In this document: in pieces, positions 17,138 to 27,202 of the stretch
Position numbering within the stretch: the first letter of the stretch is position 1
Layout: every line of letters starts with the position of its first letter
NCBI GenBank assembly: GCA_004210805.1
Contig: SDXZ01000015.1
Span: 1 to 35,818 of the forward strand
Direction: 5' to 3'
DNA: 35,818 nt
Source: Acidovorax sp.
GTDB lineage: Bacteria > Pseudomonadota > Gammaproteobacteria > Burkholderiales > Burkholderiaceae_C
The notes under the pieces: model-generated
The model's input: the letters and a program-made list of their open reading frames with translations, nothing else
Told to the model about the DNA's origin: nothing
Databases searched by the model: none
Program-made: the position numbers and the translations under genes

Positions 17138-18103
17138 TCAGGACAGGCGTTTTACGCCCGGCAGTTCGCACGCATACACCGCGTTGCGCAGCGCCGCGAT
17201 GGCCTCATACCGCGTGAAGCTGCGCCGCCAGGCCAGCACCACGCGGCGCATGGGCGGTGGGCCGCCGTCCTCTTCGCGGATGGGCAGGTAGCGGATGTAG
17301 GTCTCGTCGCTCTTGCGCCGGCGGGACACGGTGAGCAGCGCATCGCGCGGCACCGACAGGCGCGGCACCAGCGTCACGCCCATGCCGGCTGCCACCATGT
17401 GCTTGATGGTCTCGAGCGAAGAGCCTTCGAACGACTTGCGAATGCCTTCGGCGTTGCTGGAAAAACGCGCGAACTCCGGGCAGACCTCGAGCACATGGTC
17501 GCGAAAACAATGGCCTGCGCCCAGCAGCAGCATGGTCTCGCTCTTGAGCTCGGCCGCTGTCACCGACTTCTTGTTTGCCAGCGCATGCGAGCTGGGCACG
17601 GCCGCCATGAAGGGCTCGTCGTACAGCGGCGCCACGGCCAGCCCCGTGTCCGGGAAAGGCTCTGCCAGGATGGCGCAGTCGATCTCGCCCGTGCGCAGCA
17701 TTTCCAGCAGCTTCACGGTGAAGTTCTCCTGCAGCATGAGCGGCATCTGCGGCGAGCGGCCGATGGCCTGGCGCACCAGGTCGGGCAGCAGGTAGGGGCC
17801 GATGGTGTAGATCACGCCCAGGGTCAACGGGCCGGCCAGCGGGTCCTTGCCGCGCTTGGCAATTTCCTTGATGGCGGCAGCTTGCTCGAGCACGCTCTGC
17901 GCCTGGCGCACGATCTCCTCGCCCAGCGGCGTGACCGAAACCTCGCCGGCACTGCGCTCGAAGAGCTTCACATCCAGCTCTTCCTCCAGCTTCTTGATGG
18001 CCACCGACAACGTCGGCTGCGAGACATAGCAAGCGTCGGCGGCATGACCAAAATGCTTCTCGCGCGCCACGGCCACGATGTACTTGAGTTCGGTAAGGGT
18101 CAT
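17138..18103 (-). CDS. oxyR: LysR-family peroxide sensor OxyR
   Basis: A transcription factor that senses hydrogen peroxide by forming a disulfide. The 321 residues have an N-terminal LysR helix-turn-helix (about 1-60, with YVSQPTLSVAIKKLEEEL) and a sensor domain. The two redox cysteines sit at Cys199 and Cys208 in GAGHCFRDHVLEVCPEF, exactly the E. coli numbering, which separates OxyR from other LysR proteins. The ATG at 18103 follows a GGAA site. The gene follows recG by 41 bases on the same strand, an arrangement known in other proteobacteria, so the two are probably co-transcribed. Targets are not visible, though dps is nearby. Confidence 0.96.
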   Translation of the reverse strand: MTLTELKYIVAVAREKHFGHAADACYVSQPTLSVAIKKLEEELDVKLFERSAGEVSVTPLGEEIVRQAQSVLEQAAAIKEIAKRGKDPLAGPLTLGVIYTIGPYLLPDLVRQAIGRSPQMPLMLQENFTVKLLEMLRTGEIDCAILAEPFPDTGLAVAPLYDEPFMAAVPSSHALANKKSVTAAELKSETMLLLGAGHCFRDHVLEVCPEFARFSSNAEGIRKSFEGSSLETIKHMVAAGMGVTLVPRLSVPRDALLTVSRRRKSDETYIRYLPIREEDGGPPPMRRVVLAWRRSFTRYEAIAALRNAVYACELPGVKRLS

Positions 18104-18144
18104 GGTGTGTTCCAGCGGGCCGTGTCAGGTGTGACCGCAGCGTC

Positions 18145-20304
18145 TCATGCCTTGAGATAGTCGGATTTTCCACCCAACCAGCGCGCCACGTGTTTTGCGG
18201 CCAGTTCGGGGAAACGGTCGAGCATCACCGGGGCCAGCTCACGCGCCCAATCGAGCAGCACCGTGTCGGTGGCCAGGTCGGCAAACCGCAGCAGCGCATC
18301 GCCCGACTGGCGTGCACCCAAAAACTCGCCCGGCCCCCGGATTTCCAGGTCGCGGCGGGCAATTTCGAAACCGTCATTGGTTTCGGCCATCGCCCTGAGG
18401 CGTTCCTTGGCGGTTTCTCCTACGCGGCCGCTGTCGTTGGTGGCATACAGCAGCACGCAGGCCGACGCTGCTGCGCCGCGCCCCACGCGCCCCCGCAACT
18501 GGTGCAGCTGCGACAGGCCAAAACGCTCGGCATGCTCGATGACCATGAGCGAGGCGTTGGGCACATCCACGCCCACCTCGATCACGGTGGTGCTCACCAG
18601 CACGCCCATCTGGCCGCTGGTGAACAGCGCCATCACTGCCTTCTTCTCCGCAGTGGGCATGCGTGAGTGCAGCAGACCGACCCTGCAGCCCGGTAACGCT
18701 TCGCTCAGGTCGGCGTGGGTGGCCGTGGCGTTGCTCAGGTCCAGCGCCTCGCTTTCCTCGATCAGCGGGCACACCCAATAGACCTGTCGGCCAGATTCCA
18801 CCTGCGCGCCGATGCGTTCGATCACCTCGTCCTTGCGGCTGTCGGCGATCAGCTTGGTGACGATGGGCGTGCGGCCCGGGGGCAGCTCGTCGATCACCGA
18901 GACATCGAGGTCGGCGTAGTAGCTCATGGCCAGCGTGCGCGGAATGGGCGTGGCGCTCATCATCAGCATGTGCGGCTCCATGCCGTGCTCGGCCAGCTTT
19001 TGCCGTAGGGCCAGCCTCTGCGCGACGCCAAAGCGGTGCTGCTCGTCAATGATGGCCAGCGCCAGATTCTTGAACCGCACCTGCTCCTGGATCACCGCGT
19101 GGGTGCCCACCACCAGCGCCGCCTCGCCGCTCTCGACCAGGGCCAGCATGGCGGTGCGGTCCTTCTTCTTTTGCCCGCCCACCAGCCAGGCCACCTTGCG
19201 GCCGCGCGCGGCCAGCAGGGGCTCAAGCCAGCCGATCATCTTGGCGAAGTGCTGCTCGGCCAGGATCTCGGTGGGCGCCATCAGGGCGCACTGCCAGCCC
19301 GCGTCCATGGCCAGGCAGGCGGCCAGGGCCGACACCACGGTCTTGCCTGAACCCACGTCGCCTTGCAGCAGCCGGTGCATGGGCACCTGGCGCGCCAGGT
19401 CGGCTGCGATCTCCTCACCCACGCGGCGCTGCGCGGCGGTGAGGCTGAACGGCAGCACAGCCATGAGCTGCTCGTGCAGCGGCAGCGCGTTGTCGGTGGG
19501 CCGGCGCACGCGCAGCACGGGGGCACGCAGCATGTTGCGCGCGCGGCGCGACTGCTGCTGCGACAGCTGCTGGGCCAGCAGCTCCTCCACCTTCAGCCGC
19601 TGCCAGGCGGGGTGGCTGTGGTCTTCCAGCGTGGACAGCGCCACGTCGGGCGTGGGGTGGTGCAAAAAAGTGAGCGTTTCACGCAGGCTGAACAAGCGCG
19701 AGAGGCCATTTTGGCTTGTAAAACGGGCATAGGGCGGCTCGGTGCCGGGCGGCAGCGTGTCCGACAGGTCCGCCCGGGCCAGCGCGCCGACCACGGCGCG
19801 GCGCAGATAGGGCTGGGGCAGCCCGGCCGTGGTGGGGTAGACCGGCGTGAGCGCGGCGGGCAGCTCGCCCCCGGCCAGGCGGAACGCGGGGTGCAGCATC
19901 TGCCGGCCCCAAAAGCCCCCCTTGACCTCGCCCCGGATGCGCAGGCGCGCGCCCACGGACAGGGTCTTCTGGTGTGAGGGATAGAAGCTGAAGAAGCGCA
20001 GCTCGCAGCTGCCGGTGTCGTCCTCCACCTGCACCACCAGCTGGCGGCGCGGGCGCAGCTGTATGTCGCTGGCGATCACCGTGGCTTCGATCTGCACCAT
20101 CTGCCCATCGCGCGCGTTGGCCAGCGGCGTGATGCGGGTCTCGTCCTCATAGCGCAGGGGCAGGTGCAGGGCCAGGTCGATGTCGCGCCGAAGGCCCAGT
20201 TTTTGCAACGCCTTTTGCGCCACCGACGCCGCACCCTTGGCGCCGACCGCCGGGCTACCCGGCGCCTTGGCTTTGGCGGGAGAGGGGGGTGCAGCGGCGG
20301 GCAT
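18145..20304 (-). CDS. recG: ATP-dependent DNA helicase RecG
   Basis: A superfamily 2 helicase that remodels stalled replication forks and branched DNA. It has 719 residues, slightly longer than usual because of an Ala/Pro/Lys-rich N-terminal lead of about 25 residues. The wedge domain (OB fold) occupies roughly 60-150. Helicase motifs seen are Walker A GDVGSGKT (315-322), motif II DEQH (420-423), motif III SATPIPRT (450-457), and ELPPGRTPI, VISTTVIEVGVD-like and QLRGRVGRG in the second RecA domain. The start at 20304 is the first ATG in frame, and later ones would cut conserved sequence. oxyR follows. The HD-GYP gene is divergent, with about 100 bases between. Confidence 0.97.
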   Translation of the reverse strand: MPAAAPPSPAKAKAPGSPAVGAKGAASVAQKALQKLGLRRDIDLALHLPLRYEDETRITPLANARDGQMVQIEATVIASDIQLRPRRQLVVQVEDDTGSCELRFFSFYPSHQKTLSVGARLRIRGEVKGGFWGRQMLHPAFRLAGGELPAALTPVYPTTAGLPQPYLRRAVVGALARADLSDTLPPGTEPPYARFTSQNGLSRLFSLRETLTFLHHPTPDVALSTLEDHSHPAWQRLKVEELLAQQLSQQQSRRARNMLRAPVLRVRRPTDNALPLHEQLMAVLPFSLTAAQRRVGEEIAADLARQVPMHRLLQGDVGSGKTVVSALAACLAMDAGWQCALMAPTEILAEQHFAKMIGWLEPLLAARGRKVAWLVGGQKKKDRTAMLALVESGEAALVVGTHAVIQEQVRFKNLALAIIDEQHRFGVAQRLALRQKLAEHGMEPHMLMMSATPIPRTLAMSYYADLDVSVIDELPPGRTPIVTKLIADSRKDEVIERIGAQVESGRQVYWVCPLIEESEALDLSNATATHADLSEALPGCRVGLLHSRMPTAEKKAVMALFTSGQMGVLVSTTVIEVGVDVPNASLMVIEHAERFGLSQLHQLRGRVGRGAAASACVLLYATNDSGRVGETAKERLRAMAETNDGFEIARRDLEIRGPGEFLGARQSGDALLRFADLATDTVLLDWARELAPVMLDRFPELAAKHVARWLGGKSDYLKA

Positions 20305-20406
20305 GTAGCGGGTATTACGAACGACAAGGGTGGGCCAAAAAGGCTACCATGGTTACCACTGCTTACGACCGTTGGCAGCGTCTTTTCCCGGCCCAGGCCC
20401 CGTGCC

Positions 20407-21687
20407 ATGCTCAAGCGCATTCCAATTCAACATCTCACCCTGGGCATGTACCTGCACGAGTTCTGTGGCTCGTGGATGGACCATCCTTTCTGGCGCAGCA
20501 AATTCCTGCTGAGCGACCCTGAAGACCTGAGCCGCATCCTGGCGACCGCGATCCAGGAGTGCTGGATCGACACGAGCAAGGGCGCTGACGCCGTGGCAGG
20601 CACCACCTCGGTCTCGCGCCAGGAGGCCGACGCCAAGATCGACACTGACTTCAGCCAGCTGGAGAGCCTGCCGCCACACACCGTCACCTTGCCGCCAGAG
20701 GCCGCCCTGCCGCTGCGCGATCACACCCCCACCGACATGCACAGCGAGCTGCAGGCGGCAGCCGCCATCTGCGTCAAGGCCAAGCAGGCGGTGGTGGCCA
20801 TGTTCAGCGAGGCGCGCCTGGGCCGCGCGGTGGACTCGGAGCGCGCGCAGAGCCTGGTGCAGGAAATTTCGGACTCGATCACCCGCAACCCCGGTGCGCT
20901 CATCAGCCTGGCGCGCCTGAAGACCGCAGACGACTACACCTACATGCATTCGGTGGCGGTCTGCGCGCTGATGGTGGCGCTGGCCCGGCAGCTGCAACTG
21001 GACGACGATCAAGCGCGGCTGGCAGGCATGGCCGGCCTGCTGCACGACCTGGGCAAGGCCGCCATCCCGCTCGAGATACTGAACAAGCCCGGCAAGCTCA
21101 CCGACCAGGAATTTGCCGTGGTGCGCAGCCACTCGGTCAAAGGCTTCCAGATGCTCAAGGAGGGCGGCAATGTGCCTGCGGCGGTGCTCGACGCCTGCCT
21201 GCACCACCACGAAAAGGTCGACGGATCGGGCTACCCGCGCAAGCTGCGGGGCGACAGCATCAGCGTGATCGCCCGCATGACCGCGATTTGCGACGTGTAT
21301 GACGCCGTGACCTCCGACCGGCCCTACAAGCGCGCCTGGGATCCGGCCGAGGCGCTGCGCCGCATGGCCGAATGGACCAATGACCATTTCGATGCGCGCA
21401 TCTTCCAGGCGTTTGTCAAAAGCATCGGCATCTACCCCATAGGCTCGCTGGTGCGGCTGGCGTCGGGCCGCATCGGCGTGGTCACCGAGCAGGCCCCGGC
21501 CGCGCTCACCATGCCGGTGGTCAAGGTGTTTTTCTCGACGAAGTCCGACATGCGCATTCCGCCGGAACGTGTCGACCTAGCTGCGCCGGGCTGCACCGAA
21601 AAGATCGTCGGCCGCGAGGACCCGGAGCGGTGGCGCTTTCCGGACATCAACGAGCTGTGGTCCGGCTTTGCGCAAAAGGCCTGGTAG
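20407..21687 (+). CDS. HD-GYP domain cyclic-di-GMP phosphodiesterase
   Basis: This protein of 426 residues is predicted to break down the second messenger cyclic di-GMP. The N-terminal part (about 1-130, starting [19 protein letters not shown]) matches the DUF3391 type often joined to HD-GYP domains. The catalytic domain carries [11 protein letters not shown] with His213-Asp214 and [12 protein letters not shown] (266-277), containing the GYP triad and the metal-binding residues, so activity is expected. No membrane segment or receiver was seen, so it is cytoplasmic. The ATG at 20407 gives the conserved N-terminus; the frame is open upstream into antisense recG sequence. It lies about 150 bases before queA in the same direction but is functionally unrelated. 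Confidence 0.92.
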   Translation: MLKRIPIQHLTLGMYLHEFCGSWMDHPFWRSKFLLSDPEDLSRILATAIQECWIDTSKGADAVAGTTSVSRQEADAKIDTDFSQLESLPPHTVTLPPEAALPLRDHTPTDMHSELQAAAAICVKAKQAVVAMFSEARLGRAVDSERAQSLVQEISDSITRNPGALISLARLKTADDYTYMHSVAVCALMVALARQLQLDDDQARLAGMAGLLHDLGKAAIPLEILNKPGKLTDQEFAVVRSHSVKGFQMLKEGGNVPAAVLDACLHHHEKVDGSGYPRKLRGDSISVIARMTAICDVYDAVTSDRPYKRAWDPAEALRRMAEWTNDHFDARIFQAFVKSIGIYPIGSLVRLASGRIGVVTEQAPAALTMPVVKVFFSTKSDMRIPPERVDLAAPGCTEKIVGREDPERWRFPDINELWSGFAQKAW

Positions 21688-21836
21688 CCAAGCCACAGCA
21701 CAGACGGGCGCAGGCGCTGGGTCGCCAGCAGCGCGGGACGACAGTCGCCGCGTGTCGGCAGGGCCGTGGAACGCCGTGGGAAAATGCCGCCCTTCTTGCA
21801 TTTCCTTGGCACGGGCCTGTCCGGCCCTCAAGTCCC

Positions 21837-22973
21837 ATGACCGACCTTCCGACCGGCGCTCCGCGCGCCTACACGCTCAGCGACTTCGACTTTTCGCTGC
21901 CCCCTGAGCTCATTGCCCAGCACCCCGCCTTGGAACGCAGCGCCTCGCGCCTGCTCGACGGCCGCGCCAAGGAACCAGCCGACCGCATCTTTCGCGAACT
22001 GCCCAGCCTGCTGCGGGCGGGCGACCTGCTGGTGTTCAACGACACGCGTGTGGTCAAAGCGCGCATCTTTGGCGAGAAGGCCAGCGGCGGCAAGCTGGAG
22101 CTTTTGATCGAGCGCGTGCTGCCCACCGAAGCCAACAATCCGGGCAACGAAGTCGTGGCCCACATGAAGGTCAGCAAAAAGCCCCTGCCCGGCAGCACCG
22201 TGCACATGGCCGGTGGCCGCCACGCAGGCGGGTTTGACGCCCTGTTGCTGAGTCGTTGGCCCACCGAGGACGGCCCGCTGTTCCGCTTTGCGCTGCACGG
22301 CCCCTCAGCCGAATCGCCCTGGCAGCTGATGGAACGCCACGGCCACCTGCCCCTGCCGCCCTACATTGAGCGCCAGCAGAACGCCGACCACGACCCCGAC
22401 GAAGCCGAGGATGCCCAGCGCTACCAGACCGTGTTTGCACGCAACCCTGGCGCCGTGGCCGCGCCCACAGCCGCACTGCACTTCGACGAGGGCGTGCTGG
22501 CCGACCTGGCGGCGCGCGGCATCGAGCGCGCCAGCGTCACGCTGCATGTGGGGGCCGGCACTTTTCAGCCGGTAAAAACCGAGAACCTGTCCGAGCACCA
22601 GATGCACAGCGAGTGGTACGAGGTGCCGCACGCCACACTGGCCGCCCTGGAGCGCTGCCGCCAGCGCGGCGGCCGCGTGGTGGCGGTGGGCACGACCACG
22701 GTGCGCACGCTGGAGTCGTGGGCCCGCTCCGGCCAAGCGTCGGGCGACACCAGCATCTTCATCACGCCGGGTTTCCAGTTCAACGTGGTCGACGTGCTGA
22801 TCACCAACTTCCATCTGCCCAAGAGCACGCTGATGATGCTGGTGAGCGCCTTTGCGGGCTATGCGCATGTGATGGGCCTGTACCGCCACGCCATCGCGCA
22901 GCAGTACCGCTTCTTCAGCTATGGCGACGCGATGCTGCTGGAAAGAGCGCGCTTGCGTCCCGCAACAGCTTAG
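21837..22973 (+). CDS. queA: S-adenosylmethionine:tRNA ribosyltransferase-isomerase QueA
   Basis: This enzyme transfers and rearranges the ribosyl part of S-adenosylmethionine onto preQ1 in tRNA, forming epoxyqueuosine at the wobble base of GUN-anticodon tRNAs. The 378 residues are a little longer than the common 340-360. Family blocks seen are [72 protein letters not shown] and [20 protein letters not shown]. The ATG at 21837 begins 14 residues before the first conserved block; a longer upstream extension is not homologous. No tgt, yajC or secD gene, often found next to queA, follows; instead there is a convergent outer-membrane gene. Confidence 0.97.
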   Translation: MTDLPTGAPRAYTLSDFDFSLPPELIAQHPALERSASRLLDGRAKEPADRIFRELPSLLRAGDLLVFNDTRVVKARIFGEKASGGKLELLIERVLPTEANNPGNEVVAHMKVSKKPLPGSTVHMAGGRHAGGFDALLLSRWPTEDGPLFRFALHGPSAESPWQLMERHGHLPLPPYIERQQNADHDPDEAEDAQRYQTVFARNPGAVAAPTAALHFDEGVLADLAARGIERASVTLHVGAGTFQPVKTENLSEHQMHSEWYEVPHATLAALERCRQRGGRVVAVGTTTVRTLESWARSGQASGDTSIFITPGFQFNVVDVLITNFHLPKSTLMMLVSAFAGYAHVMGLYRHAIAQQYRFFSYGDAMLLERARLRPATA

Positions 22974-23030
22974 AGAAGCGATGCAGGCACGTGGATCGTC
23001 CCGATAGGGGGCGCCCCAAGCATCCTCAAA

Positions 23031-25088
23031 TCACGGGTCGATCAAATCCACTATTGCGGTGGCCACCCCGCCTTTTCCGTCACTGACGGTGTACGAGAAC
23101 GAATCCGTAGGAAAAACCCCGTTGGGCGTGAAGAGAATTTCAGATCCAACAATTTGTACCGTGCCTGCCCGTTGCAAAGGTTGCGTCACCGAGATGATGG
23201 TCAACGGGTCTCCGTCGGGATCGGAATCGTTGGTGAGCACTGGCAGGGAGGTGGCAATCCGCCCACTCACCACATACCGGTCATTGCCCGCGATGGGAGG
23301 ACGGTTGGCGGAGGTGATCGTCACCACCACGTTCGCAGAGGAAACCACCCCTTTGCTGTCCTTGATTGTGTAGCCGAACTTGTCCTGACCAGCCCCACCG
23401 GGGGAGGCTGCGTAGACCAATTGCTGCCCTTCAATCCGGACCTGCCCGCGCGACGCGCCAGTGACGGACACCAAGCTCAGCGTGTCCCCATTGTCGGGAT
23501 CGGCGTCGTTAGCCAGCACCGCCAGCGTAGTGGTGCTGCCGGCAGCTACCGAATAGGCGTCGTCCTGGGCAACCGGGGCGCGATTGATCCAGTCTCTCGT
23601 CCGTGTTTCAGTCTGCGTTTCTTCTTTACTGCGATACACATCCACGGTGCGCTTGTGTAAAGCAGGTGTGCGCAGCGCTTGGCGTATCCAAGCAGGAGGT
23701 TGGTCCACCGCAACTCGCTCGTAGGTAACGGCAGGCGCGGCACTGGCAGGCTGCGTCGGCGCCGCGGCGGCTGCGACCGGAAGTGGCGCCACCTGCACCA
23801 GCTCCTCTTTGCTCACAAAAGAGTAAAACTCCATCTCTACGCGGCGGTTTTTCTCGCGCGTGCCGGGCTCAGCCGGAAACTTTGGCTCTCGTTCTCCCTT
23901 GCCTTCCACGATGGCTTCGGCAGGCTGAAACGCGCCCGCAGCAACAAGGTAATCCCGCACGGTCTGGGCACGTTGCAGCGACAGCCGATCGTTGATTTTT
24001 TCAGATCCGATGTCACAGGTATGGCCGACGATTCTTACATTTCCCTCCCGCCCTTCTGTCTTTAATAGCACCGCGGCCCGGTCCAGTTCTGCCTTAGCCT
24101 GCGTATTCAGCTGAGCACTTCCAAATTCGAAGAAAGCGTCGGTCGTCATGTTCGCTTTGGTCTTGACCCACTGTTTCTCGAACTGCACAGGCTCAGAGGC
24201 CGCGGCCGCATTGACAGACGCCACAGCAGGAGGAGCTGACTGAGACGCTGGGACCGCTACCGTCCGGTAAGCACGCTCTGACTGCGAGTTGGAGCCCCCA
24301 AAGCTGTACCGGTAAGCCACCATCACCCGCGTGTCGTTGCGCCCGATGTCAAGGTCACCGGTCTTCCGGGAATGGCTGACCTGTAAAGCGACACTATGCG
24401 GCGAGCCGACAAACATCTTCTCAGCAGTCAACGACAGCGAGTTCTGCTTTGCGTTGCCACGGCCCCACTCATGGTCATAGCCAGCGGTCAGCCGCACGTG
24501 GGCACCACTGAAGTACCGACCCGCACGCACGCCGAAGCCATAGTCATAGGCACGCTCGTAAATGCGCGTACTGGTGTTGTGGGTCACGGTGTCGAGATAG
24601 GCGCGACCATCCACAACCCCACCCTCCTGCGAGGTAATCCTGGACTCGCGCCGATCTACCAGGCGCCTGCCGGTTAGGCCACGGCTGAGGTTCAGGTTCC
24701 CGAACCAGTCATCTCTTTCCATGCCGTAGCCGAGCGTGAGCTTGCGATCCCGCGTCTGATTCTGGTCATGCGCTACGAAGTACTTGTGAACGGTATCTCC
24801 CTGGAGTTGGTGATAGCTCAGCTTGAGACCACCGGACGATTGCGAAACCCAGCCTTCCCCCAACCACGCACTTGCAGAGGTCTCCTTCAGCACCCCCGCA
24901 AGCTCCCCGTGAAAGTACCCGCCTTTCGCATACCCCAGTGACACCCTGGCCGCGTCCCCCGTATAAAGCAGGCTTCCGTCTGGTTGCAGAGAGAGTGATG
25001 GATCCGCACTCGCATGTCCAGCGATAAACGGGGCTAACAGGGATACCAAAAGCAACGGCAGCTTGGGTGACTTATGTTTGTGGAACAC
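23031..25088 (-). CDS. Outer-membrane protein: barrel, OmpA domain and two cadherin-like domains
   Basis: This protein has 685 residues from a GTG at 25088. The start is chosen because a typical signal peptide follows (basic FHKHKSPK, hydrophobic core, cleavage after ASA near residue 28). Residues about 29-265 alternate polar and hydrophobic and end in VAYRYSFGG, as in a transmembrane barrel. An OmpA-like peptidoglycan-binding domain lies at about 318-421 (FFEFGSAQLN, IVGHTCDIGS, LSLQRAQTVRDYL). After a linker of about 80 residues come two tandem cadherin- or Ig-like domains (about 503-592 and 596-685), each with an acidic DADPDNGD or DSDPDGDP loop likely to bind calcium. No ribosome site is clear. 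Base composition is lower in GC than the neighbours, suggesting transfer. Function unknown; adhesion or cell-wall anchoring is a guess. Confidence 0.85.
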   Translation of the reverse strand: MFHKHKSPKLPLLLVSLLAPFIAGHASADPSLSLQPDGSLLYTGDAARVSLGYAKGGYFHGELAGVLKETSASAWLGEGWVSQSSGGLKLSYHQLQGDTVHKYFVAHDQNQTRDRKLTLGYGMERDDWFGNLNLSRGLTGRRLVDRRESRITSQEGGVVDGRAYLDTVTHNTSTRIYERAYDYGFGVRAGRYFSGAHVRLTAGYDHEWGRGNAKQNSLSLTAEKMFVGSPHSVALQVSHSRKTGDLDIGRNDTRVMVAYRYSFGGSNSQSERAYRTVAVPASQSAPPAVASVNAAAASEPVQFEKQWVKTKANMTTDAFFEFGSAQLNTQAKAELDRAAVLLKTEGREGNVRIVGHTCDIGSEKINDRLSLQRAQTVRDYLVAAGAFQPAEAIVEGKGEREPKFPAEPGTREKNRRVEMEFYSFVSKEELVQVAPLPVAAAAAPTQPASAAPAVTYERVAVDQPPAWIRQALRTPALHKRTVDVYRSKEETQTETRTRDWINRAPVAQDDAYSVAAGSTTTLAVLANDADPDNGDTLSLVSVTGASRGQVRIEGQQLVYAASPGGAGQDKFGYTIKDSKGVVSSANVVVTITSANRPPIAGNDRYVVSGRIATSLPVLTNDSDPDGDPLTIISVTQPLQRAGTVQIVGSEILFTPNGVFPTDSFSYTVSDGKGGVATAIVDLIDP

Positions 25089-25459
25089 GGTAGTGAGTGG
25101 GTTAGTTGGTGCTACAGCCCTGGGCGGGCCCCTATCGAGTGCGCATCCACCAGGCACTCGCTCCGCCACATAAACGATCACCCAGTGCAATTCGTAGCAC
25201 TACGGATTGTAAAAGTCGCCCCCCCGCGGTGGCGCCTGCTGTCGTATCCATGCCCACTCTTGACACAGCAACCAAATGCAAAGTTGTTTTCTGAGCATAG
25301 GAATTTACCAAGTGGCGCTGCGACGTCGCAATTTTTCAGAATACTTGACTCGTCCCCGGCCTCTTCAGCTGCTTACTCCTACAGCCCATCCCGAAGCCTT
25401 CAATGGGCGATGACGCCGCGGACCGATGATTCAGAGATCCGAAAGGCCTGCGCCGCCCC
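25089..25459. other. Gene-free lower-GC interval
   Basis: About 370 bases lie between the outer-membrane gene and the gamma-glutamyltransferase gene. AT-rich runs and a 10-base palindrome, GCGACGTCGC (25320-25329), are present. The promoter of the outer-membrane gene should be here on the minus strand, but I see no convincing promoter pair, RNA gene or coding frame. Confidence 0.5.
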
Positions 25460-27061
25460 TCAGAACGCCACCGCGTGCCCATCCTTGCGCGGGTCGGACC
25501 CCGCGATGTAATGCTGTCCCTGGCGCAGCACCAGTTGCGCGCCGCCGAAGGCAAACACGCCATTGCCCTCTTCCACCGTAACCTCATGGCCCCGCGCGCG
25601 CAGCGCGGCCACCACGGCCGGGTCGAACGCAGGCTCCACGGCCACGCCCTTGCCGCCCGTCACGCGCCAGCGCGGCGCGTCGGCGGCGGCCTGCGGGTTC
25701 TGGCCGTAGCGCAGCACGCGCAGCGCCATCTGGGTGTGGCCCTGGCTCTGCATGGGGCCGCCCATCACGCCGAAGGCCATCTGCGGCGTGCCGTCGGCAT
25801 GCATGGCAAACGCCGGGATGATGGTGTGCGAGGGGCGCTTGCGCGGACCCACTTCGTTGGCGTGGCCGGGCTTGAGGGTGAAGCCGTGGCCCCGGTTCTG
25901 CAGGCTGATGCCGGTGCCCGGCACGACCACGCCCGAGCCGAAGCCCATGTAGTTGGACTGGATGAACGAGACCATCATGCCCGACGCATCGGCCGCGGCC
26001 AGGTACACCGTGCCGCCCGGGCGCGGCGCGCCGTGGCCCGGGTCGCCGGCACGCTCGGGATCGATGAGCGCTGCGCGGCTGCGCAGGTAGTCGTCATCCA
26101 GCAGCGCTTTCGGCGCTACGTGCATCGCATCGATGTCGGCGTTGTACTGGTCCAGGTCGGCCAGCGCGAGCTTCATGGCTTCGATGCTGGCGTGCACCGT
26201 CTCCACGCTGTCCAGCGGATGCGTGCCGATGCCGTGCGCATCCAGCATGCCCAGCGCCATCAGCGCGGCGATGCCCTGGCCGTTGGGCGGGATCTCGTGG
26301 ATCACCGAGTCGCCGAAACGCTGCTCGATGGTGCCCACCCAGTCGGCCTGGTGCGAGGCCAGGTCTTCGAGCGTCATCGCGCCGCCGTGGGCCTGCGCAT
26401 GGGCCACCATGCGCTCGGCGATGACGCCGCGGTAGAAGGCCTCGCCCTGCGTTTCGGCGATCAGCTCCAGCGTGCGGGCGTGGGCCTCGCTGCGGAAGAT
26501 CTCGCCCGCCTGCGGCGCACGGCCGCCGGGCAGAAAGCACTCGGCAAACCCCGGCTGCGCGCCCAGCTTGGCACCGCCCAGCGCCCACAGGCGGGCGATG
26601 GTGGGCGACACCGGAAAGCCATTTCGCGCGTAGTCGATGGCGGGCTGCGCCAGCTGTGCGAAGGGCAGCTTGCCCAAGCGCCTGGACAGTGCCACCCAGG
26701 CCGAGACGGCGCCCGGCACGGTGACGGCGTTCCACCCCGTCTCGGGGATGCCGCCCAGCTTCTCGAAATACTCCGGCGACCACGCGGCCGGCGACCGGCC
26801 CGAGGCATTGAGGCCGTGCAACTCCTTGCCGTCCCACACGATGGCAAACCCGTCGCTGCCGATGCCGCAGCCCGTGGGCTCGACCACCGTGAGCGCCATG
26901 GCGGCGGCAATCGCGGCATCCACCGCGTTGCCGCCCGCCAACAGCATGCGCAGCCCCGCCTGCGCGGCCAGCGGCTGCGAGGTGGAGACCACATTGCGGC
27001 CCATGACCGCGCTGCGGTGGGAGGCATAGGGAAGTGACCAGTCGAGGGTTGGGTTATTCAT
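25460..27061 (-). CDS. Gamma-glutamyltransferase-family (Ntn-hydrolase) protein
   Basis: This protein has 533 residues and belongs to the gamma-glutamyltransferase superfamily, whose precursors cut themselves to expose an N-terminal threonine. The predicted cleavage site is before Thr351 in PGGTVYLAAADASG. Other family blocks are LLAGGNAVDAAIAAAMALTVVEP-like sequence near residue 40, EIPPNGQGI, FGSGVVVPGTGI and MGGPMQSQGH. There is no signal peptide, so unlike classical Ggt it is probably cytoplasmic, resembling the YwrD-type group. The ATG at 27061 was chosen; the frame upstream is low-complexity and includes repeat sequence. A Bug-type binding protein lies just upstream on the same strand. 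Substrate unknown: glutathione-like or other amide compounds are possible. Confidence 0.88.
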   Translation of the reverse strand: MNNPTLDWSLPYASHRSAVMGRNVVSTSQPLAAQAGLRMLLAGGNAVDAAIAAAMALTVVEPTGCGIGSDGFAIVWDGKELHGLNASGRSPAAWSPEYFEKLGGIPETGWNAVTVPGAVSAWVALSRRLGKLPFAQLAQPAIDYARNGFPVSPTIARLWALGGAKLGAQPGFAECFLPGGRAPQAGEIFRSEAHARTLELIAETQGEAFYRGVIAERMVAHAQAHGGAMTLEDLASHQADWVGTIEQRFGDSVIHEIPPNGQGIAALMALGMLDAHGIGTHPLDSVETVHASIEAMKLALADLDQYNADIDAMHVAPKALLDDDYLRSRAALIDPERAGDPGHGAPRPGGTVYLAAADASGMMVSFIQSNYMGFGSGVVVPGTGISLQNRGHGFTLKPGHANEVGPRKRPSHTIIPAFAMHADGTPQMAFGVMGGPMQSQGHTQMALRVLRYGQNPQAAADAPRWRVTGGKGVAVEPAFDPAVVAALRARGHEVTVEEGNGVFAFGGAQLVLRQGQHYIAGSDPRKDGHAVAF

Positions 27062-27202
27062 AGCGTTCTGAACTTGTTGCCCGCAAGGGTTCGCGGCGCT
27101 TGAAACTGGCGCGGCGCAAAGCGAGAGACACCGAGGAACGGCCGCCCCGCACCAGGGTGTCGTTCTCTCGGGGGAAGGGGCCGAAGGCGGCTCCTGCCCA
27201 AG

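Noticed and set aside
16475..18160. A 561-codon plus-strand frame over the peptidase and oxyR
   Set aside because: It crosses two well-supported minus-strand genes and has shadow-type composition.
25260..25288. A perfect TTGACA as a plus-strand promoter
   Set aside because: No acceptable -10 box lies at the right distance and no rightward gene follows.
25320..25329. Palindrome GCGACGTCGC as an operator or attachment site
   Set aside because: It is only ten bases long, with no second copy seen and no recombinase gene nearby.
25475..27037. A 520-codon plus-strand frame over the gamma-glutamyltransferase gene
   Set aside because: It is the reverse-strand shadow of a gene with conserved catalytic motifs.
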